Of a stretch of DNA of 64,000 nt, positions 1-9,184 are shown in pieces (within the stretch, counting starts at the first letter, position 1; every line of letters starts with the position of its first letter). Origin of the DNA: Agromyces italicus DSM 16388 (lineage in GTDB: Bacteria; Actinomycetota; Actinomycetes; Actinomycetales; Microbacteriaceae); assembly GCF_000421545.1 (NCBI RefSeq), contig NZ_ATXF01000006.1, positions 310,001 to 374,000 on the forward strand, in the 5' to 3' direction. The position numbers and the translations under genes were made by a program. Under the pieces are notes generated by a model. It saw only the letters and a program-made list of their open reading frames with translations. It was not told where the DNA came from and did not search any database.

Positions 1-1
1 C

Positions 2-1174
2 ACCTTCGGCACGTTCGGATACGACGACCTCTACACCGAGTACGAGGAAGCGAACCCCGGCGTGAAGATCGAGGCCACCAACATCGACACCGGTGGCAAC
101 GCCCGCACCGATGCGTTCACGAAGATCGCCGCGGGCTCCGGCCTCAGCGACGTCGTCGCGATCGAGGAGGGCTGGCTCGGCGCGATCATGGAGGTCTCGG
201 ACCAGTTCGTCGACCTCACCGAATACGGCATCGAGGACCGCAAGGGCGACTGGGTCGACTGGAAGTACGACCAGGCGACCGACGCCGACGGCCGGGTCAT
301 CGGCTACGGCACCGACGTCGGCCCGACGGGTCTCTGCTACAACGGCCCCGCGTTCGAAGCCGCCGGTCTGCCGAGCGACCGCGAAGAGGTCGCCGCGCTT
401 CTCGAGGGCGACTGGGCGCACTACTTCGACATCGGTCGCCAGTACCAGGCGGCGACCGGCAAGGCGTGGTTCGACCAGTCGGGCTTCGTCTGGAACTCGA
501 TCGTGAACCAGATGCCCGAGGGCTACTACACGAGCGACGGCGAACTGAACGTCGAAGACAACGCGGAGCTCAAGGCGAGCTTCGACCTGCTCGCCGCCGC
601 GGTCGGCGACGGCCTCTCGGGCGCCCAGGCGGAGTGGGACTGGAACGGCGGCAAGTCGTTCGTCGACGGCACCTTCGCGACGGCCGTCTGCCCGGGCTGG
701 ATGCTCGGCGTCATCCAGGGCAGCGCAGAGGCCGGCGGCGCCGACGCCTCGACCGGCTGGGACTTCGCCGACGTGTTCCCCGGCGGCCAGGGCAACTGGG
801 GCGGCGCATGGCTCTCGATCCCCGAGACCAGCAAGCACAAGGAGGAGGCCGCGAAGCTCGCCGACTGGCTGACCCAGCCGGAGCAGCAGGTGAAGCAGTC
901 CGCTGCCGCCGGCAACTTCCCGAGCACGCTCGGCGCCCAGGAGGAGCTCGCGTCCGCAGCCGAGCCGAACGAGTTCTTCAACGACGCGCCCACCGGCGCG
1001 ATCCTCGCCAAGCGCGCGGAAGGCATCGTCGCCCAGTTCAAGGGCGCCGACGACTCGGTGATCCAGGAGAACGTGTTCGGCCCCGTGCTCGACGCACTGG
1101 ACCGCGGTGAGGTCGACGCCACCACCGGGTGGGACCAGGCCATCGAGCTGCTCCACGAGCTCGTCGAGGACTGA
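2..1174 (+). CDS. Sugar ABC transporter substrate-binding protein (5' end outside window)
   Basis: This is the extracytoplasmic binding protein of a CUT1-type oligosaccharide importer. The frame is open from the first bases, so the signal peptide and lipobox lie outside the window; about 390 residues remain. It has the SBP_bac_1 look: an early EEANPGVKIE segment after the first strand, many Trp and Tyr residues in the middle that could stack on sugar rings, and a tail (EQQVKQSAAAGNFPSTL) common in cellobiose and oligosaccharide binders. Two permeases, a GH1 beta-glucosidase and a LacI regulator follow on the same strand. This is the gene set of the cebEFG-bglC-cebR module of actinobacteria, so the ligand is probably a cello-oligosaccharide. 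The ligand is inferred from neighbours; the family is clear. Confidence 0.9.
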   Translation, partial: TFGTFGYDDLYTEYEEANPGVKIEATNIDTGGNARTDAFTKIAAGSGLSDVVAIEEGWLGAIMEVSDQFVDLTEYGIEDRKGDWVDWKYDQATDADGRVIGYGTDVGPTGLCYNGPAFEAAGLPSDREEVAALLEGDWAHYFDIGRQYQAATGKAWFDQSGFVWNSIVNQMPEGYYTSDGELNVEDNAELKASFDLLAAAVGDGLSGAQAEWDWNGGKSFVDGTFATAVCPGWMLGVIQGSAEAGGADASTGWDFADVFPGGQGNWGGAWLSIPETSKHKEEAAKLADWLTQPEQQVKQSAAAGNFPSTLGAQEELASAAEPNEFFNDAPTGAILAKRAEGIVAQFKGADDSVIQENVFGPVLDALDRGEVDATTGWDQAIELLHELVED

Positions 1175-1183
1175 TCGGCCCCT

Positions 1184-1276
1184 CGCAGGTCGAGTAGCGA
1201 GCGTCAGCGAGCGTATCGAGACCCGGTGACCCGATCTCGGGTCTCGATACGTCGCTCCGCTCCTACTCGACCTGCG
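1184..1276. repeat. Intergenic palindromic repeat (REP-like, GGTCTCGATACG family)
   Basis: Most of the 122-bp gap between binding protein and first permease is a long imperfect inverted repeat. The outer arms are CGCAGGTCGAGTAG (1184-1197) and its complement (1263-1276); inner arms around 1213-1224 and 1239-1250 contain TATCGAGACCC and its complement. Related single copies lie inside hsdM (15858-15893) and upstream of the methyltransferase at 22473-22499. The folded RNA would sit between the binding protein and the permeases, where such hairpins often favour the binding-protein part of the message. That role is inference. Confidence 0.8.
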
Positions 1277-1296
1277 GTTCCAGAGAGGACTTCCAG

Positions 1297-2328
1297 ATGA
1301 CCACCACGCTCCGCACCCCCCGCGCGGACGCGGCGCCGACCCCGCCGCCCGCGGGCCCGCCCCGACCGACGTTCAGGCAGCGACTGTCCAGGTTCGACCT
1401 GAAGGCCTCCCCCTACTTCTACGTCTCACCGTTCTTCCTCCTCTTCGCCCTCGTCGGCCTCTTCCCGCTCGCCTACACGCTCGTCGTCTCGATGCACGAG
1501 TGGGACCTGCTGAAGGGCCAGGGCCCGTTCGTCGGGCTCGACAACTTCGTCGAGATCCTCGGCGACGGCATGTTCTGGAACTCGATCTTCAACACCGTGA
1601 GCATCTTCCTGCTCTCGGCCATCCCCCAGCTGATCGTCGCCATCGTCGTCGCGTATCTGCTCGACCAGGGCCTGCGCGCCCCCACCTTCTGGCGCATGGG
1701 CGTGCTGCTGCCCTTCGTCGTGACGCCCGTCGCGGTCGCCCTCATCTTCTCGAGCATCTTCAACGAGGCCGACGGTCTCGCGAACAACCTGCTGAACCTC
1801 ATCGGCATCCCCGACCAGGCGTGGAAGCACGACACCTTCCTCAGCCACTTCGCCATCGCCACGATGGTGAACTTCCGCTGGACCGGCTACAACGCCCTCA
1901 TCCTGCTCGCCGCGATGCAGTCCGTGCCGCGCGACCTCTACGAGTCCGCCGCGATCGACGGCGCCGGCAGCATCCGCCGCTTCTTCTCGATCACCATCCC
2001 GTCGATCCGCCCGACCCTGATCTTCGTCATCATCACGGCCACGATCGGCGGCCTCCAGATCTTCGCCGAGCCGCGACTCTTCGACGTATCGAGCGCGGGC
2101 GGCATCGGCGGCAGCGACCGCCAGTTCCAGACGACCGTGCTGTTCATGTGGGAGCTCGCCTTCTTCCGCCGCGACTTCGGCGAGGCCGCCGCCGTGGCCT
2201 GGCTGCTGTTCCTGCTGATCGTGGGCTTCGGTCTCGTGAACTTCCTGATCTCGCGGCGGATCGCCACCGGAGAGGGTCGCCCGAACCGCCGAACCCGTCG
2301 CGCGCTCGCCCGAGGAGGGAACCGATGA
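1297..2328 (+). CDS. Sugar ABC transporter permease, MalF-type (CUT1)
   Basis: First membrane subunit of the importer, 343 residues. It has a Pro-rich cytoplasmic N-terminus, then about six membrane helices starting near residue 38 (YFYVSPFFLLFALVGLF). The EAA loop that docks the ATPase reads YESAAIDGAGSIRRFF, close to the family consensus EAAxxDGA. A GAGAGG ribosome site lies about 8 nt before the ATG. The stop overlaps the next start (ATGA). No ATP-binding gene is present in this cluster, as is usual for actinobacterial CUT1 systems that share one MsiK-type ATPase. Confidence 0.93.
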   Translation: MTTTLRTPRADAAPTPPPAGPPRPTFRQRLSRFDLKASPYFYVSPFFLLFALVGLFPLAYTLVVSMHEWDLLKGQGPFVGLDNFVEILGDGMFWNSIFNTVSIFLLSAIPQLIVAIVVAYLLDQGLRAPTFWRMGVLLPFVVTPVAVALIFSSIFNEADGLANNLLNLIGIPDQAWKHDTFLSHFAIATMVNFRWTGYNALILLAAMQSVPRDLYESAAIDGAGSIRRFFSITIPSIRPTLIFVIITATIGGLQIFAEPRLFDVSSAGGIGGSDRQFQTTVLFMWELAFFRRDFGEAAAVAWLLFLLIVGFGLVNFLISRRIATGEGRPNRRTRRALARGGNR

Positions 2329-3281
2329 GCACCGCCACCCCCCAGCCGATTCCCGCGGTCGAGGTCGACGTGGTCGCCCCCGAGACCGCCGCCCACCCCG
2401 AGGTCACCGGAGGGCGCCCGATCGACCCCCGGCGACGTCGCCGCGGCAAGGGCGGCACCGCCGGCCTCGGCAGCCGACCCGGGTTCCTCACCTACGGCCT
2501 GCTCACCGCGTTCCTCATCGGCAGCGCCTACCCGCTGTGGTGGTCCTTCGTCGTCGGCAGCGGCACCAACAGGACGCGTGGCGAGACCCTGCCCCTGATC
2601 CCGGGCGGAAACTTCCTCGCCAACGCGCAGAAGGTGCTCGACGCCATCCCGTTCTGGCTCGCGCTCGGCAACTCGATCCTGATCTCGACGATCATCACGA
2701 TCTCGGTCGTGACCTTCTCGACGCTCGCCGGGTACGCCTTCGCGAAGCTCCGGTTCAAGGGTCGCGACGGGCTGATGGTCTTCGTCGTCGCGACGATGGC
2801 GATCCCGACCCAGCTCGGCATCATTCCGCTCTTCATGATCATGAAAGAGCTCGGCTGGACCGGCACGATCGGCGCCGTCATCGTGCCGACGCTCGTCACC
2901 GCGTTCGGGGTCTTCTTCATGCGGCAGTACCTCATCGACGTCATCCCCGACGAACTCATCGAGGCGGCACGCATGGACGGCGCCAACCAGTTCCGCACCT
3001 TCCTCACCGTGGGCCTGCCCGCGGCGCGACCGGCGATGGCGATCCTCGGCCTGTTCACGTTCATGACGGCCTGGACCGACTACCTCTGGCCGCTCATCGT
3101 GCTGAGCCCCTCGAACCCCACCCTGCAGACCGCGCTCAGCCAGTTGCAGTCGGGCTTCTACATCGACTACTCGATCGTGCTGACCGGCGCGGTGATGGCG
3201 ACGATTCCGCTGCTGATCCTGTTCTTCGTCGCCGGCAAGCAACTGATCTCGGGAATCATGGCAGGAGCAGTGAAGGGATGA
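2325..3281 (+). CDS. Sugar ABC transporter permease, MalG-type (CUT1)
   Basis: Second membrane subunit, 318 residues. A long cytoplasmic N-terminal stretch rich in Pro, Arg and Gly (about 50 residues) precedes six membrane helices. The EAA loop reads LIEAARMDGANQFRTF, and the C-terminus GIMAGAVKG is typical of MalG relatives. The start is set by the ATGA overlap with the upstream permease and by the GAGGAGGG ribosome site just before it. Translation is probably coupled on both sides, because the stop also overlaps an upstream start candidate of the beta-glucosidase. Confidence 0.93.
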   Translation: MSTATPQPIPAVEVDVVAPETAAHPEVTGGRPIDPRRRRRGKGGTAGLGSRPGFLTYGLLTAFLIGSAYPLWWSFVVGSGTNRTRGETLPLIPGGNFLANAQKVLDAIPFWLALGNSILISTIITISVVTFSTLAGYAFAKLRFKGRDGLMVFVVATMAIPTQLGIIPLFMIMKELGWTGTIGAVIVPTLVTAFGVFFMRQYLIDVIPDELIEAARMDGANQFRTFLTVGLPAARPAMAILGLFTFMTAWTDYLWPLIVLSPSNPTLQTALSQLQSGFYIDYSIVLTGAVMATIPLLILFFVAGKQLISGIMAGAVKG

Positions 3282-3307
3282 CCGTCGAGATCCGAGAGGA
3301 CCACCCC

Positions 3308-4771
3308 ATGACCACGACGACGGATGCCACGCGCCGCCGTTTCCCCGAGCAGTTCCTGTTCGGCGCGGCCACTGCCGCGTACCAGATCGAAGGCGCCGCG
3401 CTCGAAGACGGCCGCCGCCCGTCCATCTGGGATGCTTTCGCGCGCGTTCCCGGCGCCGTGTTCGGTGCCGACAACGGCGACATCGCCTGCGACCACTACC
3501 ACCGGATGCCGCAGGATGTCGCGCTCATGCGCGAGCTCGGCCTCCAGACGTACCGCTTCTCGACCTCGTGGGCGCGTGTGCGCCCCGACGGCGGCGCGGT
3601 GAATCCTCTCGGCATCGACTTCTACTCCCGCCTCGTCGACGAACTGCTCGGCGCCGGCATCAAGCCGTGGCTCACGCTCTACCACTGGGATCTGCCGCAG
3701 GCGCTCGAGGAGCTCGGCGGCTGGACCGCGCGTGAGACGAGCGACCGCTTCACCGAGTACGCGCTCTCGCTGCACGACGCGCTCGGCGACCGGGTCACCA
3801 CCTGGACGACGCTCAACGAACCGTGGTGCGCGTCGTTCCTCTCGTACACGGGCGGCGAGCACGCGCCGGGGCACCAGAGCGTCGCCGAGGGACTGCTCGC
3901 CTCGCACCACCTGCTGCTCGGCCACGGGCAGGTCGTGCGCGAACTGCGGGCGCGCGACGCCTCGCTCGACCTCGGCCTCACCCTGAACCACACCGTCGCC
4001 GACCCGGCCGACCCGCAGAACCCCGCCGACATCGATGCGGTGCGGCGCCTCGACGGGCAGTTCAACCGCTGGTTCCTCGACCCGATCTTCCGGGGCTCGT
4101 ACCCGGCCGACGTCATCGACGACATCCGGGCCGTCGACGCCCCGGCCGTCGAGCGATTCGAGGCCGCTGTCCACGACGGCGACCTCGAGGTGATCGCCAC
4201 GCCGATCGACACACTGGGCGTGAACTACTACCACGGCGACCTCGTCTCGGCCGAGCCGCCCGCGCCGGCGGACACGCCGGCCTCGGGCGCCCCCGCGAAC
4301 GCGCGCCCGACGCGCAGCCCTTACCCGGCGCCCGACGGGCTGCACTCGGTCGAGCGGGGCCTTGCCCGCACGGCGCAGAACTGGGAGGTGCAGCCCGAAG
4401 GGCTCACCCGGCTGCTGCGACGCATCTGGAGCGACTACGCCGCCGCTGCCGGCGCGGTGCTCTACGTCACCGAGAACGGCGCCGCCTACGACGACGCCGT
4501 CACGGTCGACGCGGGCGCCGGAGGCATCCGCATCGACGACGCCGACCGGGCCGAGTTCCTTCGCGCGCATCTCGCAGCGACCCTCGACGCCGCCGACGCC
4601 GGGGTCGACGTCCGCGGGTTCTTCTACTGGTCGCTGCTCGACAACTTCGAGTGGGCCTGGGGCTACGACAAGCGCTTCGGCATCGTGCACGTCGACTACG
4701 ACACCCAGGTGCGCACGGTGAAGCACAGCGGACGCGAATATTCGCGGATCATCCGCGACCGCGCGCTGTGA
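3308..4771 (+). CDS. GH1 beta-glucosidase (BglC-like)
   Basis: Cytoplasmic family 1 glycoside hydrolase that would split imported cellobiose to glucose, 487 residues. The family hallmarks are present: N-terminal FPEQFLFGAATAAYQIEGAA, the acid/base TLNEPW near residue 170, the nucleophile YVTENGAAYDD near residue 400, and the C-terminal WSLLDNFEWAWGY. There is no signal peptide. Two starts are possible: the ATG at 3278 overlaps the permease stop, but the ATG at 3308 has a better-placed GAGAGGA and begins 9 residues before the conserved domain, so I chose 3308. Substrate preference cannot be settled from sequence alone. Confidence 0.93.
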   Translation: MTTTTDATRRRFPEQFLFGAATAAYQIEGAALEDGRRPSIWDAFARVPGAVFGADNGDIACDHYHRMPQDVALMRELGLQTYRFSTSWARVRPDGGAVNPLGIDFYSRLVDELLGAGIKPWLTLYHWDLPQALEELGGWTARETSDRFTEYALSLHDALGDRVTTWTTLNEPWCASFLSYTGGEHAPGHQSVAEGLLASHHLLLGHGQVVRELRARDASLDLGLTLNHTVADPADPQNPADIDAVRRLDGQFNRWFLDPIFRGSYPADVIDDIRAVDAPAVERFEAAVHDGDLEVIATPIDTLGVNYYHGDLVSAEPPAPADTPASGAPANARPTRSPYPAPDGLHSVERGLARTAQNWEVQPEGLTRLLRRIWSDYAAAAGAVLYVTENGAAYDDAVTVDAGAGGIRIDDADRAEFLRAHLAATLDAADAGVDVRGFFYWSLLDNFEWAWGYDKRFGIVHVDYDTQVRTVKHSGREYSRIIRDRAL

Positions 4772-4780
4772 CCGTCGACC

Positions 4781-4786
4781 TAGACT
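4781..4786 (+). promoter_or_regulatory. -10 box of a leaderless promoter (TAGACT)
   Basis: TAGACT ends six bases before the ATG at 4793, the spacing seen for leaderless transcripts in actinobacteria. There is no ribosome site in the 21-bp gap. It suggests the repressor gene can be transcribed apart from the upstream operon. Confidence 0.55.
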
Positions 4787-4792
4787 GACGAC

Positions 4793-5818
4793 ATGGCGAT
4801 GGATGCCGCGGGATCGCCCCCGACGCTCGAGATGGTGGCCCGCGTGGCGGGCGTCTCGCGCGCGACCGTGAGCCGGGTGGTCAACGGTTCGCCGAAGGTC
4901 AGCGCCGACATCGTGGAGGCGGTGAACGCCGCCGTCGCCGAGCTGCGGTATGTGCCGAACCGTGCGGCGCGTTCGCTCGCGCGGCGCTCGTCGAACGCGA
5001 TCGCCCTCGTGGTGCCCGAAGACGTGACGTGGTTCTTCAGCGACCCCTACTTCGCGACGATCGTGAAGGGCATCACGAGCCGCGTCGACGACAGCGAGTT
5101 CGTGCTGAACCTGCTCGTCGCCTCGACCGACCCGCACCAGAAGACGCTTCGCTACCTGAACTCGGGCGTGGTCGACGGGGCGATCGTCATCTCGCACCAC
5201 GTGGGCGATGCGATCCTCGCCGACACCCGGCCGGCGGTGCCGCTCGTGTTCGGCGGCCGGCCGGCGCTCGCAGCAGGCCAAGACGACTACTTCGTCGACG
5301 TCGACAACCGTGCCGCCGCCGCGGCGGGCACCCAGTACCTCATCGACCGGGGGCATCGCCGCATCGGCTCGATCTCGGGACCGGTCGACATGCCGGCCGG
5401 CATCGACCGACTCGACGGCTACCTCGACGCGGTGCGCGGTGCCGGCCTCTCCGACGAGTTGTTCGAGACCGCCGACTTCACGTCCTCCGGGGCGGCGCTC
5501 GCCGCCCGACGTCTGCTCGACCGCGTCGGCGACGACGGCCTCGACGCGCTGTTCGTCGCGAGCGACCTCATGGCGACCGGGGTGATCGGCGAACTGCGCG
5601 AGCGCGGCCTGCGCGTACCCGACGACGTCGCCGTGCTCGGCTTCGACGACAGCCCGGCGGCGGTCGCCGGGCCCGTACCGCTGACGACCGTCGCACAACC
5701 CTCCGAGGCGGCGGGCGCCGCGATGGCCGACGTGCTGCTCCGACTCATCGCCGGTGAAACCGAGGTGCCGCACGCGACGATCCTGCCGACCGAGCTCGTG
5801 GTGCGCGAGTCGGCGTAG
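4793..5818 (+). CDS. LacI-family transcriptional regulator (CebR-like)
   Basis: Sugar-responsive repressor, 341 residues. The N-terminal helix-turn-helix (residues about 10-55) reads TLEMVARVAGVSRATVSRVV followed by the hinge helix YVPNRAARSLARR. A periplasmic-binding-protein-like effector domain ends with a VLGFDDSPAAVAG segment and LTTVAQPSEAAG. It lies 21 bp after the GH1 gene of a cellobiose-type operon, so it is the obvious candidate for the protein that binds the TGAGAGCGCTCTCA box before the GH6 cellulase at 26.5 kb. No such box is visible between 1175 and 4792; the expected site before the binding protein gene lies outside the window. The link to CebR is inference. Confidence 0.88.
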   Translation: MAMDAAGSPPTLEMVARVAGVSRATVSRVVNGSPKVSADIVEAVNAAVAELRYVPNRAARSLARRSSNAIALVVPEDVTWFFSDPYFATIVKGITSRVDDSEFVLNLLVASTDPHQKTLRYLNSGVVDGAIVISHHVGDAILADTRPAVPLVFGGRPALAAGQDDYFVDVDNRAAAAAGTQYLIDRGHRRIGSISGPVDMPAGIDRLDGYLDAVRGAGLSDELFETADFTSSGAALAARRLLDRVGDDGLDALFVASDLMATGVIGELRERGLRVPDDVAVLGFDDSPAAVAGPVPLTTVAQPSEAAGAAMADVLLRLIAGETEVPHATILPTELVVRESA

Positions 5819-5866
5819 GGCCCATTCCAGTTCTTCCCAGGACTCCCACATCGACCGATGCCGCCA

Positions 5867-8800
5867 TCAGCCCGCCCGCTCCTCCGCATACCGCGGCGCC
5901 ATCGACTCCATCTGGTCCATGACGAGCTTGATCGCCTCGGGCTGCTTGTCGGGCGGGTACCCCTTCAGCACCAGCAGCCGCTTGATCGACGAACGCAACT
6001 TCGCCTTCACGTCGGCGCGCACCGTCCAGTCGGTGCGCACGTCGCGGCGCATGATCGCGACGAGCTCGCGGGCGATCTCCGCCAGCACGCCCGAGCCCTG
6101 CTCGAGCACGGCCGATTCGTTCTGCGAGACCGCATCGTAGAAGGCGAGCTCGTCGTCGTCGAGCGGCGGCGAGAAGGATGCTCCGCGGTTGCCCTCGGCT
6201 GCGACCTCACGCGCGAGTTCGACGAGCTCGGCGATGACCTCGGCCGAGGTGAGCTGCTGGTTCGTGTACTTGTTCATCAGCTCGGCGATGCGCTCTGAGA
6301 ACGCTCGCTGGCGGATCACGTTGCCGCGGGTGACCGCGGCCGACTCCTCGAGCAGCTGGGCGCGCAGCGCCTCGATCGCGAGCTGCGGATTGCGCGCCGC
6401 CTGAGCGGTTCGCACGAGCTCGGGGGTGAGGTCGGAGAGTGAGGGCCGAGGCATCCCGGCCGCTTCGTAGATGTCGACGACCCCGCCCGCGTCAGTCGCC
6501 TCGGCGATGAGCCCGCCGAGCAGTCGCTGCACCTCTTCGGGAATCGGCTGGCCCGACGCCTTGCGCTCGGCCGCGTCGTATTTGGCCATCCACACCCGCA
6601 CCTCTTGGTAGAAGGCGAGCTCGTCGTGCACCTCGCCGAGGGTCTTGCGCCCCGAGGCGAGCGCCCAGGCGCGGGCGAGCTGGCCAGACAGCCGCCGGTA
6701 GCGGGCGGCGAGCGTGTCGGCGCCGAGCGCCGGGTCGTTGAGCGGGTTCCGCGCGTCGCGCAGGTGGTCGACGGTGCCGGCGACGGCGTTGAGGTACGGC
6801 TTCGGCCCGCCCGCAGCGAGCACGGCTCTCCAGTCGAACCCGGCGACGAGGCTGCGCACCTCGCCGACGATCTGCATCGCGAGCGCGGCCGCCTCGTCGA
6901 CGTCGCGCCCGACGGGCCGCTCTTCACGGTCGGTCACCGTGTACTCGGCGAGCGCGGCGGCGAGATTCTCGGCAACCGGCGCGTAGCCGACGAGCAGCCC
7001 GTCTTCTTTGCCGCGGAACGTGCGGTTCACCCGGGCGAGCGTCTGCATGAGCAACGCGCCCTTCAGCGGCCGGTCGAGGTACAGCGTGTGCAGCGGCGGC
7101 GCATCGAATCCGGTGAGCATCATGTCTTTGACGATCACGAGCTCCAGCGAGTCATCCGCGTCTTTGAGCCGTTCTTTGATCGCGGCATTCGCGCTGTCGC
7201 GCCGCACGTGTTCGACAATGGGCGAAGGGTCGGCAGGCACCCCGGAGTAGACCACCTTGACGACCCCGCCGGCGAGGTCGTCGGAGTGCCAGTCGGGCCT
7301 GAGTTTCACGATCTCGTCGTAGAGCAGGGCGCAGATCTCGCGGGTCCCTCCGACGATGAGCGCCTTGCCGGGGCTCGCGATGAACGGCTGCATTCGCGCG
7401 CGCCGCTCCTCCCAGTGGGTGACGAGGTCGGCGGCGAGCGCTTCGAGGCGTTCGGGTGCGCCGTAGACGGCGTTCACGACGGCCACGGATGCCTCGAGCC
7501 GGGCCCGCTCGTCGTCGGAGAGCCCGATCGTGGCCTCGTCGGCGGCGAGGTCGATCGCCTCCTCGGTGAGTTCGTCGGCACGAGCGACCTTGATGAGCCG
7601 CGGCTCGAAGTACACCGGCACGGTCGCCTTGTCGGCGACCGAGCGAGTGAGGTCGTAGATGTCGATGTAGTCGCCGAACACCTCTCGGGTATCGCGTTCG
7701 TCGAACGAGACCGGGGTACCGGTGAACGCGATGAGCGTCGCGTTCGGCAGGGCGTCGCGCAGGTGGCGGGCGTAGCCGTCGAGGTCGTCGTAGTGGCTGC
7801 GGTGCGCCTCGTCGACGATGACGATGATGTTGCGCCGGTCGCTCAGCAGCGGATGGGTCTGGCCCGTGCGCTTCTCGTCGATGCTGAGCCCGAACTTCTG
7901 GAGCGTGGTGAACAGGATGCCGCCGGTGACCCGGTTGGCGAGCTCGTCGCGCAGTTCGCTGCGCAGGCGGATCTTCCTCGGCTTCTCGGGCAGCAGCAGG
8001 CTGCGGGCGAAGCCCTCGTAGAGCTGGCCGTCGAGCTCTTTGCGGTCGGTGATGACGACGACGGTCGGGTTCTTCAGTGCGGGCTCGCGCATGACGAGCG
8101 CCGTGTAGAGCTCCATCTCCATCGACTTGCCCGAGCCCTGGGTGTGCCAGACGACGCCGGCCTTGCCGTTGGTGCGCACCGCGTCGATCGTGGTGCCCAC
8201 CGCCTTCGCGACGGCGAAGTACTGGTGCGGCTTCGCGATGCGCTTCGACAGCCCGTCGTCGCCCTCGTCGAAGGCGGTGTAGTCGCGCATGAGCTGCAGG
8301 AAGCGCTCTTGGTTGTAGAGGCCGTCGACCGCGTCCTCGAGCGCGGTCACCACCTCGCCGGCGACGATGCGGTTCGCCTCGACCGGGCGCCCGTCATCGT
8401 CGACGTTCCACGGTGCGAAGTGGTTGAGCGGGGTGAACGGCGTGCCGTAGATCGCGTCGACCCCGTCGCTTGCGAGGGTGAACACGCAGAACCGGAACGC
8501 CATCGGAAACTCGCGCAGGTAGCTCGCGAGCTGGGCGTGCGCCGACGAGGCATCCGCTTCGCCGGCTCCGGCTCGCTTCAGCTCGATGATCGACACCGGC
8601 ATGCCGTTGAGGTAGAGCACGAGGTCGAAGCGGCGCATCCCCTCGCTCCCTGAGCCTGTCGAAGGGCGCCGGATCGTCACCTGGTTCACTGCGAGCCAGT
8701 CGTTGCGGTCGGGGTCGGGGCTCACGAGGCGGATCGACGGGTGCCGTTCGGTGCCGTCGACATCGAGGTAGCTCAGCCGGTACCCGTCGATGAGGATCTT

Positions 8801-9067
8801 GTGGATGCGCTGGTTCTCGGTGATCGCATCTTGCGAGCTCGGCGTGACGATTTCGGCGAGTGCCTGCTCGAGGTACGGCGCCGGCACCGCCGGGTTGAGC
8901 TGCTGCATCGCCTGCAGCAGCCGCGGTCGGATGACGAGGTCGTCCCAGCTGTCGCGCTCGCCCGAACCGGGCGCGATCTCTTCACCCCGCTTGGTCTGCC
9001 AGAGCAGCGGCTCGGCGAGCTGGTCGAGCAGGTCCTGCTCCCACTGGGCCTCGCTGTATCCGCTCAC
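5867..9067 (-). CDS. hsdR: Type I restriction enzyme, R (restriction/translocation) subunit
   Basis: Motor and nuclease subunit of a type I restriction-modification complex, about 1066 residues, the usual length. The N-terminal nuclease region has RFDLVLYLNGMPVSIIELKR, the D...ExK pattern of PD-(D/E)xK enzymes. The helicase core has Walker A HTQGSGKS, DEAH box VIVDEAHRSHYDD and FTGTPV. The start is taken at the GTG at 9067, which has AAGGGA about 6 nt upstream; a longer in-frame extension to 9145 has no family resemblance. The gene lies about 5.4 kb from hsdS and hsdM on the same strand and has its own promoter (9127-9184). Residues encoded at 8641-8670 come from an in-frame genomic repeat. 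Confidence 0.96.
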   Translation of the reverse strand: MSGYSEAQWEQDLLDQLAEPLLWQTKRGEEIAPGSGERDSWDDLVIRPRLLQAMQQLNPAVPAPYLEQALAEIVTPSSQDAITENQRIHKILIDGYRLSYLDVDGTERHPSIRLVSPDPDRNDWLAVNQVTIRRPSTGSGSEGMRRFDLVLYLNGMPVSIIELKRAGAGEADASSAHAQLASYLREFPMAFRFCVFTLASDGVDAIYGTPFTPLNHFAPWNVDDDGRPVEANRIVAGEVVTALEDAVDGLYNQERFLQLMRDYTAFDEGDDGLSKRIAKPHQYFAVAKAVGTTIDAVRTNGKAGVVWHTQGSGKSMEMELYTALVMREPALKNPTVVVITDRKELDGQLYEGFARSLLLPEKPRKIRLRSELRDELANRVTGGILFTTLQKFGLSIDEKRTGQTHPLLSDRRNIIVIVDEAHRSHYDDLDGYARHLRDALPNATLIAFTGTPVSFDERDTREVFGDYIDIYDLTRSVADKATVPVYFEPRLIKVARADELTEEAIDLAADEATIGLSDDERARLEASVAVVNAVYGAPERLEALAADLVTHWEERRARMQPFIASPGKALIVGGTREICALLYDEIVKLRPDWHSDDLAGGVVKVVYSGVPADPSPIVEHVRRDSANAAIKERLKDADDSLELVIVKDMMLTGFDAPPLHTLYLDRPLKGALLMQTLARVNRTFRGKEDGLLVGYAPVAENLAAALAEYTVTDREERPVGRDVDEAAALAMQIVGEVRSLVAGFDWRAVLAAGGPKPYLNAVAGTVDHLRDARNPLNDPALGADTLAARYRRLSGQLARAWALASGRKTLGEVHDELAFYQEVRVWMAKYDAAERKASGQPIPEEVQRLLGGLIAEATDAGGVVDIYEAAGMPRPSLSDLTPELVRTAQAARNPQLAIEALRAQLLEESAAVTRGNVIRQRAFSERIAELMNKYTNQQLTSAEVIAELVELAREVAAEGNRGASFSPPLDDDELAFYDAVSQNESAVLEQGSGVLAEIARELVAIMRRDVRTDWTVRADVKAKLRSSIKRLLVLKGYPPDKQPEAIKLVMDQMESMAPRYAEERAG
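8641..8670. repeat. REP-like repeat inserted in frame in hsdR
   Basis: The CCTGAGCCTGTCGAAGG core is a dispersed repeat of high-GC bacteria that is normally intergenic. Here it is read in frame on the minus strand as RPSTGSGSEG, between the nuclease motif and the upstream strand of the R subunit. It adds a flexible Ser/Gly linker and leaves the frame intact. Confidence 0.7.
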
Positions 9068-9126
9068 GCGCACTCCCTTGCTTCTCGCTCGTTCCGCCCG
9101 ATTTCGATGACGGATGCCTCGTGGCC

Positions 9127-9184
9127 AGCGTATGAGGCATCCCACCGACGTACTCGCAGGGCGCTGATAACGTGGGTCATCAGC
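9127..9184 (-). promoter_or_regulatory. hsdR promoter: 22-bp inverted repeat, 30 nt, TACGCT
   Basis: An inverted repeat at 9163-9184 (GCTGAT ... ATCAGC with a GTTATC half-site on the minus strand) is followed 30 nt later by a -10 box TACGCT (plus-strand 9127-9132). No good -35 is present. Exactly the same repeat, gap and -10 type occur before the membrane gene (13092-13149) and the hsd operon (19345-19402). The repeat covers the hipA stop codon. The placement suits an activator site. Confidence 0.7.

Noticed and set aside
3167..5851. Very long minus-strand open frame opposite the GH1 and lacI genes
   Set aside because: Low-complexity Arg/Glu/Val/His-rich translation with no family features; it is the antisense of well-supported genes, a usual artefact at this GC content.
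5819..5866. Terminator between the convergent lacI and hsdR genes
   Set aside because: No stem of useful length could be found in the 48 bp.
9068..9145. Longer HsdR start (26 more residues)
   Set aside because: The extension is basic and unlike the family; the GTG at 9067 has a ribosome site and the expected N-terminus.
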